Positions 1 through 7,599 of a stretch of DNA of 64,000 nt are shown piece by piece. Origin of the DNA: Paramixta manurensis (lineage in GTDB: Bacteria > Pseudomonadota > Gammaproteobacteria > Enterobacterales > Enterobacteriaceae); contig NZ_CP054212.1 of NCBI RefSeq assembly GCF_013285385.1, forward strand, positions 1,736,001 to 1,800,000. Reading direction: 5' to 3'. Position 1 is the stretch's first letter. Each line of letters begins with the position of its first letter. The notes beneath the pieces are model-generated. The model ran no database searches and was not told where the DNA came from. It saw only the letters and a list, made by a program, of their open reading frames with translations. Position numbers and translations under genes: made by a program.

Positions 1-548
1 TTATCACCGATGATGGTCTGCAGCATTATGCGTTGGCGCGGGACGTTGAGATTGTGGTGGTTGATGGCGTACGCCGTTTCGGCAATGGCTGGTGGCTACC
101 CGCAGGCCCGATGCGTGAGCGTGCGTCCCGCCTGCAAAGTGTTGATGCAGTCATAATTAATGGCGGCGAAGCGGAAGTAGATGGCATTACTATGCAGCTC
201 ACGCCCGGCGCTGCGATAAACCTAAAAAGCGGTGAAAGCCGTCCACTGGCGCATTTTAGCGACGTGGTGGCAATGGCCGGTATTGGGCATCCTCCTCGTT
301 TTTTCCGCACCTTAAAACAGCAGGGGATTACCCCAGTGGGGGAAATAGCCTTTGGCGATCATCAAACCTATACCGAAGAGATGCTCGCGCCATTGGTAAC
401 CGAACAACAGACATTAATGATGACGGAAAAAGACGCGGTCAAATGCCGTGCCTTTGCGCATGATAACTGGTGGTATCTGCCGGTTGATGCGCATTTAAGC
501 GATCGGGCGAGTACTATCGTCGCAAAAATAAAAAGCGTATGCCGTTAA
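1..548 (+). CDS. lpxK: Tetraacyldisaccharide 4'-kinase LpxK, 3' part
   Basis: Partial gene: the reading frame is open from base 3 and the start lies upstream of the window. About 181 C-terminal residues are present, against roughly 328 in E. coli LpxK. The family phosphorylates the 4' position of the lipid A disaccharide at the inner membrane (Raetz pathway). Recognisable stretches are TDDGLQHYALARD and WWLPAGPMRE near the start of the visible part and a TEKDAVKC motif near the end. The Walker A region is outside the window. It is followed on the same strand by ycaQ, ycaR and kdsB, the E. coli order msbA-lpxK-ycaQ-ycaR-kdsB, so it is probably co-transcribed with KDO synthesis. Confidence 0.95.
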   Translation, partial: ITDDGLQHYALARDVEIVVVDGVRRFGNGWWLPAGPMRERASRLQSVDAVIINGGEAEVDGITMQLTPGAAINLKSGESRPLAHFSDVVAMAGIGHPPRFFRTLKQQGITPVGEIAFGDHQTYTEEMLAPLVTEQQTLMMTEKDAVKCRAFAHDNWWYLPVDAHLSDRASTIVAKIKSVCR

Positions 549-608
549 AAGTTTAAGCCCGCGTTTAGTTGCCGCTACACTGATTACCTTTCCTGCCAGG
601 AGGGTACG

Positions 609-1820
609 ATGACCAACCTCTCTCTTTCTCTCACTACCGCGCGTAATTTACACCTGTCCGCTCAGGGCTTGTTACATCCGCCCACGCGTAAGCCCCGGTA
701 TACTGATATTGTCGACACGATACGGCGAATGTCATTACTGCAAATCGATACCATTCATGTGGTGGCGCGTAGCCCTTTCCTGGTTCTGTTCAGCCGTCTG
801 GGCGCTTACCCGGAAACATGGCTGGGCGAGGCGCTGGCGACAGGTGAACTGTTTGAGTATTGGGCACATGAAGCCTGCTTTATCCCGGCGGAAGATTACC
901 GCCTTCTACGCCATAAAATGCTACAGCCGCAGGCAATGGGCTGGAAATACAATGCTGAGTGGATGGCGCAGCATCAGCATGAGGTTGCCGAGCTATTGCG
1001 CCATATTGAGGACAATGGCCCGGTTCGTTCTGCTGATTTCACTACCTCTCCGGCGCATAAGCCGGGCTGGTGGTCGTGGAAGCCGCATAAGCGCCATTTG
1101 GAAAATTTATTCACTGCCGGCGAGGTGATGGTAATTGAACGGCGTAATTTTCAGCGCGTGTATGATCTACGCCATCGTGTGCTGCCTGAATGGGATGACC
1201 AATTACATGGCATCAGTGAGCGAGAAGCAGTAGATGAAATGTTATCTAACAGCGCACAAAGCTTAGGTATCTTTCGGCCCGAGTGGCTGGCGGATTATTA
1301 TCGTTTAAAGCGAGCGCCGATCAAAGCAACTCTGGCGCGCTGGCTGGAAGAGGGCCGCGTAGTACCGGTTAACGTGGAACAATTGGGGCAGCTTTATCTC
1401 CATCATCGCTTAGTGGCGCAACTGGAAAAGCCGCTAAAAGCCAGCCATACCACCCTCCTTTCCCCTTTTGACCCGGTGGTTTGGGATCGCCGCCGGGCGC
1501 TGGAGTTATTTAACTTTGACTACCGTCTAGAGTGTTACACCCCGGAGCCGAAGCGGAAATATGGCTATTTTGTGTTGCCTATCTTACATCGCGGCGCATT
1601 AAAAGGACGGCTGGATGCGAAAATGCTGCGTAAAGAAAAAACCTTGCTGATCAAAAACCTCTGGTTGGAAGACAAGGTGAAGGTGAGCGCTTCACTGCTT
1701 AACGATATGCGACGTGCCCTCGCGCGCTTTGCTCAATGGCAAGGAGCGGAAAGCATTGTTTTTGAGCATCTTCCGGCCGGGCTATATGCGGCATGGGGCA
1801 GCGGATGGCAACTGGATTAA
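609..1820 (+). CDS. ycaQ: DNA interstrand-crosslink glycosylase YcaQ (HTH_42 family)
   Basis: 403 residues, close to E. coli YcaQ. The start ATG follows a strong Shine-Dalgarno (AGGAGGG, about 598-604). The family has winged-helix DNA-binding folds and removes alkylated purines, including nitrogen-mustard interstrand crosslinks. The Q-x-D catalytic motif of the YcaQ-like subgroup is visible as Gln45-Ile-Asp47 in SLLQIDTIHVVARS. It lies between lpxK and ycaR, 60 bp after lpxK, as in E. coli; the link to envelope genes is positional only. Function is inferred from family knowledge, but the identification is firm. Confidence 0.93.
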   Translation: MTNLSLSLTTARNLHLSAQGLLHPPTRKPRYTDIVDTIRRMSLLQIDTIHVVARSPFLVLFSRLGAYPETWLGEALATGELFEYWAHEACFIPAEDYRLLRHKMLQPQAMGWKYNAEWMAQHQHEVAELLRHIEDNGPVRSADFTTSPAHKPGWWSWKPHKRHLENLFTAGEVMVIERRNFQRVYDLRHRVLPEWDDQLHGISEREAVDEMLSNSAQSLGIFRPEWLADYYRLKRAPIKATLARWLEEGRVVPVNVEQLGQLYLHHRLVAQLEKPLKASHTTLLSPFDPVVWDRRRALELFNFDYRLECYTPEPKRKYGYFVLPILHRGALKGRLDAKMLRKEKTLLIKNLWLEDKVKVSASLLNDMRRALARFAQWQGAESIVFEHLPAGLYAAWGSGWQLD

Positions 1821-1893
1821 TGTGTCGCCTTCCCGTGCCGTTGGTCTGTGATATGCTTACGCTTCTGGCGTTCCGGTCCATTACGGAGGAATT

Positions 1894-2076
1894 ATGGATC
1901 ACCGTTTACTCGAAATCATTGCTTGTCCGGTTTGTAACGGCAAACTGTATTACAACAAAGAACAGCAGGAATTGATCTGCAAACCAGATGGTCTGGCTTA
2001 TCCGCTGCGGGATGGGATCCCCGTGTTGTTGGAAAGCGAGGCGCGTACCCTTTCTGTTGAAGAGATCCATCCATGA
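1894..2076 (+). CDS. ycaR: Trm112-like small protein YcaR (UPF0434)
   Basis: 60 residues, beginning MDHRLLEIIACPVCNGK like E. coli YcaR. Cysteines Cys11 and Cys14 form a CxxC pair, with Cys29 further on, fitting the Trm112/UPF0434 zinc-ribbon-like fold although the site is incomplete. The start ATG follows GGAGG at about 1886. Its stop overlaps the kdsB start by four bases (ATGA), so the two are translationally coupled. The molecular role is not established. Confidence 0.95.
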   Translation: MDHRLLEIIACPVCNGKLYYNKEQQELICKPDGLAYPLRDGIPVLLESEARTLSVEEIHP

Positions 2077-2822
2077 GTTTCGTGGCAATTATTCCGGCGC
2101 GCTTCGCTTCAACGCGCCTACCGGGTAAACCAATGGTCGATATCCACGGTAAACCGATGGTGGTACATGTGATGGAGCGGGCGCGGGAATCAGGCGCCTC
2201 GCAGGTCATTGTGGCGACCGATCATCCCGACGTTGCGGCGGCAGTTACGGCGGCAGGCGGGGAAGTCTGTATGACGCGCGCCGATCATCATTCAGGTACC
2301 GAACGTCTGGCCGAAGTTATCGATCGTTATCAGTTTTCTGATGAAACGGTGATTGTCAATGTGCAGGGCGATGAGCCTATGGTTCCACCGGTCATTATTC
2401 GTCAGGTAGCGGAAAATTTGATCGGCTCTCAGGTGGGTATGGCAACGCTCGCGGTGCCGATTGAAACGGCTGAAGAGGCGTTTAATCCTAATGCGGTAAA
2501 AGTGGTGATGGACGCTAGGGGCTACGCGCTCTATTTTTCACGTGCCACCATCCCCTGGGATCGCGAGCGGTTTGCACATTCACGTCAGCAAATTGGCGAA
2601 ACGTTCCTGCGCCATATTGGTATTTACGCCTACCGTGCCGGGTTTATCCGTCGCTATGTGACGTGGGAGCCGAGCCAACTTGAGCAAATTGAACTGCTCG
2701 AACAGCTACGTGTACTGTGGTACGGTGAAAAAATTCACGTCGATGTGGCAAAAGCGATCCCAAGCGTAGGTGTTGATACGCCTGAAGATTTGCAACGTGT
2801 GCGGGTAGCCATGGCACCTTAA
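2073..2822 (+). CDS. kdsB: 3-deoxy-manno-octulosonate cytidylyltransferase
   Basis: 249 residues, close to E. coli KdsB. It activates KDO as CMP-KDO for the inner core of lipopolysaccharide, in the cytosol. The nucleotidyltransferase N-terminus FVAIIPARFASTRLPGKP and the DEPMVPP segment (QGDEPMVPP) of the substrate/metal site are visible. The start overlaps the ycaR stop. A GC-rich hairpin begins 8 bp after the stop codon, so this is the last gene of the lpxK-ycaQ-ycaR-kdsB unit. Confidence 0.97.
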   Translation: MSFVAIIPARFASTRLPGKPMVDIHGKPMVVHVMERARESGASQVIVATDHPDVAAAVTAAGGEVCMTRADHHSGTERLAEVIDRYQFSDETVIVNVQGDEPMVPPVIIRQVAENLIGSQVGMATLAVPIETAEEAFNPNAVKVVMDARGYALYFSRATIPWDRERFAHSRQQIGETFLRHIGIYAYRAGFIRRYVTWEPSQLEQIELLEQLRVLWYGEKIHVDVAKAIPSVGVDTPEDLQRVRVAMAP

Positions 2823-2829
2823 TTTTGTC

Positions 2830-2850
2830 GGGGCCTCGGGGCCCCTTCAT
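2830..2850 (+). terminator. Probable terminator after kdsB
   Basis: GGGGCC (2830-2835), loop TCGG, GGCCCC (2840-2845), followed by a weak T-rich stretch. Position directly after kdsB supports termination; the T tract is poor. Confidence 0.5.
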
Positions 2851-2995
2851 TATGCGATCCGTTCGAAAACGGTGTTTGTCTCTTTTTTCCTTCTGTCTCC
2901 TGCCGCTTATTTTGCACCATCCTTGATCTGTATTGATGAAATCCGCTGTTCCGGGGTTGATGATAATTAACCTGATAACGTCAGAGGTAATGTGA

Positions 2996-3889
2996 ATGGA
3001 ACAGTTGCGTGCTGAACTGACTCTGGTCTTGGGGGAGCAGGTTAGTCGGCTTGAACAAGTTAGCGAACTCCCTTACGCCAATCTTTTCGCGCTCTATAAC
3101 CGTGCCGGTCATGCCATGCCATTAATGGCAAAATGCTATTTTAATCAGGGTATTGCCGCACAAGAAGCCAGGAAACTCTCCATGCTGGCGCGTGAAGGAA
3201 CATTGCGCGTACCCGGCGTGTACGGTTTGGTTGTGAGCCAACAAAAACCGCGGCATGACGTTTTGTTGATTGAGCGATTAGGTGGGGTTTCGGTCGATGC
3301 GCCAGCGCGGACGCCGCAGCGTCAGGCGCAGTTACAGGATCAGATTGTTGAAAGCCTGATGGCATGGCACCGTATTGATAGCCATGGCGTGGTGGGTACC
3401 GTCGATAGTACGCAGGAAAATGGCTGGGTTAACTGGTATGCACAGCGCGTTGAAATGCTGTGGGCGACGTTATCATCGTTAAAACCGCCATTTCTTTCCA
3501 TGGAAGGGCGGAGAGTGCTGTATCGTTCACGCGAAATATTACCGCGCTTGTTTGAGGATTTTGATGATAATTGCGTGCTGGTACATGGGAACGTCATGCT
3601 GCGCAATATGTTAAAAGATCCGCGCAGCGATCAACTTTTAGCAATGATGAACCCCGGCATGGTGCTGTGGGCGCCGCGTGAGTTTGAGTTATTCCATTTG
3701 TGCGAGGCGGGAGCGGAGGAGTCATTACTCTGGCGTTATCTCTCTCAGGCGCCGGTCGCAGAGGATTTTGTTTACCGGCGCTGGTTTTATCAACTGTGGG
3801 AGGCCATCGCCCAAATGCTTCTCACCGGCAAACTGGATACCGGGCGTTTCCAACGAGCGACGGAAGGTTTACTGCCCTGGCTGACCTGA
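2996..3889 (+). CDS. ycbJ: YcbJ, aminoglycoside-phosphotransferase/kinase-like protein
   Basis: 297 residues, the same length as E. coli YcbJ. ATG follows AGAGGT (about 2981). The C-terminal half has a kinase-like catalytic loop HGNVMLRNML and a degenerate metal-binding segment MNPGMVLW where APH-type kinases have an Asp-containing motif. Function is unknown; the missing Asp suggests altered or no phosphotransfer. It is transcribed alone, with its 3' end overlapping the convergent elyC by 21 bp. Confidence 0.9.
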   Translation: MEQLRAELTLVLGEQVSRLEQVSELPYANLFALYNRAGHAMPLMAKCYFNQGIAAQEARKLSMLAREGTLRVPGVYGLVVSQQKPRHDVLLIERLGGVSVDAPARTPQRQAQLQDQIVESLMAWHRIDSHGVVGTVDSTQENGWVNWYAQRVEMLWATLSSLKPPFLSMEGRRVLYRSREILPRLFEDFDDNCVLVHGNVMLRNMLKDPRSDQLLAMMNPGMVLWAPREFELFHLCEAGAEESLLWRYLSQAPVAEDFVYRRWFYQLWEAIAQMLLTGKLDTGRFQRATEGLLPWLT

Positions 3890-4657
3890 GTTGGCGGTAT
3901 CATGTCCGGTAAGCCACTGCCATAATTGACCCAAACTCTCATACCAGACACGCTCGCTATGCTGTAGCCAAAGCGACGAAGGTAGCGCTTTTTCCCAGCT
4001 ATTTAGCGGGGATACAATGGCCAATTGGTTCGCGGGCGCGGCAATCGGCCTTAACCCCTGCTGATGGAAGAAGATCATCGCACGCGGCATATGATTCGCC
4101 GAGGTCACCAGCAACAAAGGATGAGTGCCGATGAGCGCTTTTACCGCACGGGCCTCCTCGCCGGTATCCTGCGGTTTATCTAACGTCACGATGGCCGCTG
4201 CCGGTACGCCGAGCGAACGTGCTACGCGTGCCGCCACTTCGGCATTGCTAACCGGATTGGTTTGCGCTGCTGCACCGGTAAATACCAGTTTGGCCTGTGG
4301 GTTAGCTTGCCATTGGCGCACCCCTTCCACTACGCGCGGTAAACTATTGCCGATCAGGTTCGAACCAGGCGCCCAGTTAGGATTCCAGGTATAGCCACCG
4401 CCCAACACCACGATAAAGTCTACCTTTGCTTGCCCATTCCAGGTGGGGTATTGCCGTTCCAGCGGTAACAGTAAGCGGTCTGCCACTGGCTGTAAACTCA
4501 GTAACAGCAGGATTAACCAACTCAAAGAGAGTAAAATTTTGCCGGTTTTCTGCCAACGACTGAACCACAGCAATAAAATCCCGATTGCGAAAACGGTAAG
4601 CAGGAAAGGCAAGGGGAGCATCAGCCCGCCGATGAATTTTTTCAGGGTGAAAAGCAT
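3869..4657 (-). CDS. elyC: Envelope biogenesis factor ElyC (DUF218)
   Basis: 262 residues from the ATG at 4657, which has AAGGAG about 9 bases upstream. A longer in-frame ATG at 4765 is rejected because it lacks homology and would run over the cmoM promoter. Two N-terminal membrane segments (about residues 10-30 and 36-55) precede the DUF218 domain (VDFIVVLGGGYTWNP, LLVTSANHMPRAM). In E. coli ElyC affects undecaprenyl-phosphate lipid carrier metabolism and peptidoglycan assembly. It is divergent from cmoM and convergent with ycbJ. Confidence 0.93.
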   Translation of the reverse strand: MLFTLKKFIGGLMLPLPFLLTVFAIGILLLWFSRWQKTGKILLSLSWLILLLLSLQPVADRLLLPLERQYPTWNGQAKVDFIVVLGGGYTWNPNWAPGSNLIGNSLPRVVEGVRQWQANPQAKLVFTGAAAQTNPVSNAEVAARVARSLGVPAAAIVTLDKPQDTGEEARAVKALIGTHPLLLVTSANHMPRAMIFFHQQGLRPIAAPANQLAIVSPLNSWEKALPSSLWLQHSERVWYESLGQLWQWLTGHDTANSGQPGQ

Positions 4658-4782
4658 GAAAACGGACTCCTTTTGTCCGAAAAAACAGCACATAAAAGCG
4701 AAGCGATGCATGAAAGGTTCATTCTCTGCCAGTGTATGCCAAAATACCCGTTTCGCGTGTGGCAAAAAACCGGAGCCAAGCC

Positions 4783-5568
4783 ATGCAGGATCGCAACTTT
4801 GATGATATCGCCGAAAAATTTTCGCAAAACATATACGGTACCACTAAGGGGCGGATTCGGCAGGCTATCCTCTGGCAGGAACTGGATAAAATCTTTGCTT
4901 CGCTGCCGCAACGCCGGCTATCGGTGCTGGACGCGGGCGGCGGTGAGGGGCAGACCGCTTGTGGCATCGCCGCATTGGGGCATCAGGTGCTGCTTTGCGA
5001 TCTTTCGGCGGAAATGTTGCAGCGTGCTCGCCTTAACGCTAACGAAAAAGGTGTGAGCGACAACATGCAATTTAAACAAATTAGCGCGCAAGAGGTCGGT
5101 CAACATTTGGATACGCCAGCCGATCTGGTATTGTTTCACGCGGTGCTGGAGTGGGTCGCCCAGCCGCAAGAGGTTCTTGCCGCGCTCTGGAATACGCTGG
5201 CGCCGGGTGGCGTGCTGTCACTGATGTTTTACAATTTGCACGGGCTAACCATGCGTACGCTGACGCTGGGCAATTTTGGTTATTTGCAGGCGAATTTACG
5301 TAAGCGTAAGAAAAAAACTTTGTCGCCCGATTATCCGCGCGATCCGGAGCAGGTTTATGGTTGGCTGCGTGACTGCGGTTTTACCATTGAAAGCCGCGCT
5401 GGCATCCGCGTATTTCACGATTATATGCGTGATAAAGAGAAACAGACCGAGCGGTTTGATGACGTGTTGGCAATGGAACAACGTTATTGTCAGCAAGAAC
5501 CCTTTTTAAGTTTAGGGCGTTATATCCACGTCACAGCGCGGAAACCCATTCAGAAGGACGAACTATGA
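4783..5568 (+). CDS. cmoM: tRNA U34 5-oxyacetate carboxymethyl methyltransferase CmoM (SmtA)
   Basis: 261 residues from the ATG at 4783, which matches the E. coli start (MQDRNFDDIAEKF); an in-frame ATG at 4732 is judged spurious. It is a class I SAM methyltransferase: motif I is VLDAGGGEGQTA (about residues 47-58). It methylates cmo5U34 in some tRNAs. Its stop overlaps the mukF start by four bases, so it is the promoter-proximal gene of the cmoM-mukF-mukE-mukB operon, as in E. coli. Confidence 0.95.
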   Translation: MQDRNFDDIAEKFSQNIYGTTKGRIRQAILWQELDKIFASLPQRRLSVLDAGGGEGQTACGIAALGHQVLLCDLSAEMLQRARLNANEKGVSDNMQFKQISAQEVGQHLDTPADLVLFHAVLEWVAQPQEVLAALWNTLAPGGVLSLMFYNLHGLTMRTLTLGNFGYLQANLRKRKKKTLSPDYPRDPEQVYGWLRDCGFTIESRAGIRVFHDYMRDKEKQTERFDDVLAMEQRYCQQEPFLSLGRYIHVTARKPIQKDEL

Positions 5569-6887
5569 GTGAATTTTCCCAGACTGTACCGGAACTGGTT
5601 GCCTGGGCGCGAAAAAATGATTTTTCCGTCTCTTTGCCTACCGAACGTCTGGCATTTTTACTGGCTATCGCCACGCTGAATGGCGAACGCATGGATGGCG
5701 AGATGAGCGAAGGAGAGCTGATTGATGCCTTTCGCCATGTGAGTAAAGCTTTTGAGCAGACCAATGAAACGGTTCAGGTGCGCGCGAACAATGCCATTAA
5801 TGACATGGTACGCCAGCGTTTACTCAACCGTTTTACCAGTGAACTTGCTGATGGCAATGCCATCTATCGCCTGACGCCGCTGGCGATTGGGATTACTGAC
5901 TATTATATTCGCCAGCGTGAGTTTTCCACGTTGCGGCTCTCCATGCAGCTTTCCATCGTGGCGCAAGAGCTGAAACGGGCGGCGGACGCGGCGGAAGAGG
6001 ATGGTGATGAGTTCCACTGGCATCGCAACGTTTTTGCGCCGCTGAAGTATTCGGTTGCTGAAATTTTCGACAGTATTGATATGACGCAGCGGGTGATGGA
6101 TGAGCAACAGCAAACAGTAAAGGCGGATATTGCTGAATTGCTTAATCAGGACTGGCGCGCGGCTATTTCCAGTTGTGAGCTTTTACTCTCTGAAACCTCC
6201 GGCACGCTACGTGAATTGCAGGATACGCTGGAAGCGGCGGGTGACAAGCTGCAGGCCAATTTGTTGCGTATTCAGGATGCAACAATGAGCAGCCCGGATT
6301 TGGGGTTTGTCGATAAGCTGGTGTTCGATCTGCAAAATAAACTTGACCGGATTATCAGTTGGGGCCAGCAAGCGATTGATTTGTGGATCGGTTACGATCG
6401 CCACGTACATAAATTTATCCGTACCGCTATCGATATGGATAAAAATCGGGTGTTCGCCCAGCGTTTACGCCAGTCGGTACAGAACTATTTTGATGCACCC
6501 TGGGCCTTAACCTACGCCAATGCCGATCGTCTGTTTGATATGCGCGACGAAGAATTGACGCTGCGTAACGAAGAGGTTACCGGCGAGCTGCCTTCTGAGC
6601 TGGAATACGAAGAGTTTAATGAAATTCGCGAACAGCTTGCAGCGATGATTGAAGAAGCGCTGCAGATTTACAAAGCACAACAGAAACCGCTCAATCTGGG
6701 CATGGTGATGCGGGATTATTTGGCGCAATATCCCCGTGCGCGTCACTTTGATGTGGCGCGCATTGTTGTCGATCAGGCCGTGCGCTTAGGCGTGGCCGAA
6801 GCAGATTTTTCCGGCCTGCAGGCGCAATGGCAGGTCATTAATGATTACGGAGCCAAGGTGCAGGCGCATGTCATTGACAAATATTGA
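5565..6887 (+). CDS. mukF: Chromosome condensin kleisin subunit MukF
   Basis: 440 residues from ATG 5565, the E. coli length. MukF is the kleisin that bridges MukB heads and recruits MukE in the MukBEF condensin, which organises the nucleoid. The N-terminal winged-helix dimerisation region (residues about 1-110), the helical middle and the conserved C-terminal head-binding domain ending GAKVQAHVIDKY are all seen. An in-frame ATG at 5487 lies inside cmoM and is not used. It overlaps cmoM by 4 bp and mukE by 20 bp. Confidence 0.97.
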   Translation: MSEFSQTVPELVAWARKNDFSVSLPTERLAFLLAIATLNGERMDGEMSEGELIDAFRHVSKAFEQTNETVQVRANNAINDMVRQRLLNRFTSELADGNAIYRLTPLAIGITDYYIRQREFSTLRLSMQLSIVAQELKRAADAAEEDGDEFHWHRNVFAPLKYSVAEIFDSIDMTQRVMDEQQQTVKADIAELLNQDWRAAISSCELLLSETSGTLRELQDTLEAAGDKLQANLLRIQDATMSSPDLGFVDKLVFDLQNKLDRIISWGQQAIDLWIGYDRHVHKFIRTAIDMDKNRVFAQRLRQSVQNYFDAPWALTYANADRLFDMRDEELTLRNEEVTGELPSELEYEEFNEIREQLAAMIEEALQIYKAQQKPLNLGMVMRDYLAQYPRARHFDVARIVVDQAVRLGVAEADFSGLQAQWQVINDYGAKVQAHVIDKY

Positions 6888-7599
6888 ACAAGTGATGCCG
6901 GTTAAACTGGCTCAGGCTCTGGCCAATCCTCTTTTCCCGGCGCTGGATAGTCAACTACGTGCGGGCCGCCATGTTGGTATCGAAGAGCTGGATAATCACG
7001 CTTTCCTGATGGACTACCAAGAGTTTCTTGAGGAGTTCTACGCACGCTACAACGTTGAGTTGATTCGTGCGCCGGAAGGTTTTTTCTACCTGCGCCCGCG
7101 CTCTACCACCTTAATCCCGCGTTCGGTGCTGTCTGAGCTGGATATGATGGTGGGTAAAATCCTCTGTTATCTCTACCTCAGCCCTGAGCGTCTAGCCAAT
7201 GAGGGGATTTTTACCCAACAGGAGCTGTACGACGAACTGCTTAGTCTGGCCGATGAAACCAAACTGCTGAAGCTGGTAAACCAGCGTTCAACCGGTTCCG
7301 ATCTCGATCGGCAAAAGCTGCAGGAGAAGATGCGCGCGTCGCTTAACCGCCTGCGCCGCTTGGGTATGGTTTGGTTTATGGGTAATGACAGCAGTAAGTT
7401 TCGGATTATTGAGTCGGTATTCCGCTTTGGCGCCGACGTGCGCAGTGGTGATGATCCACGCGAAGCGCAATTACGCATGATTCGGGATGGCGAGGCGATG
7501 CCGCTGGAAAATGGCATGGCGCTTAATGATGAAAGTGATGAAAACGAGTCGGATACCGAGAGTAATCCGCCGGAAGCAGCGGAGGATGAACAGGAATGA
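6868..7599 (+). CDS. mukE: Condensin subunit MukE
   Basis: 243 residues if translation begins at the ATG at 6868 (MSLTNIEQVMPVKLAQAL), which aligns with E. coli MukE. This start lies inside the mukF 3' end, typical of translational coupling. MukE binds MukF and DNA and regulates MukB ATPase. The winged-helix core (FLMDYQEFLEEFYARYNVEL to VWFMGNDSSKFRI) is conserved, while the acidic tail (about residues 215-243, rich in Glu/Asp/Ser) is divergent. It overlaps mukB by four bases. Confidence 0.96.
   Translation: MSLTNIEQVMPVKLAQALANPLFPALDSQLRAGRHVGIEELDNHAFLMDYQEFLEEFYARYNVELIRAPEGFFYLRPRSTTLIPRSVLSELDMMVGKILCYLYLSPERLANEGIFTQQELYDELLSLADETKLLKLVNQRSTGSDLDRQKLQEKMRASLNRLRRLGMVWFMGNDSSKFRIIESVFRFGADVRSGDDPREAQLRMIRDGEAMPLENGMALNDESDENESDTESNPPEAAEDEQE

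Noticed and set aside
4657..4765. Longer N-terminus for ElyC
   Set aside because: The extra 36 codons overlap the divergent cmoM upstream region and lack homology, while the ATG at 4657 has a good ribosome site.
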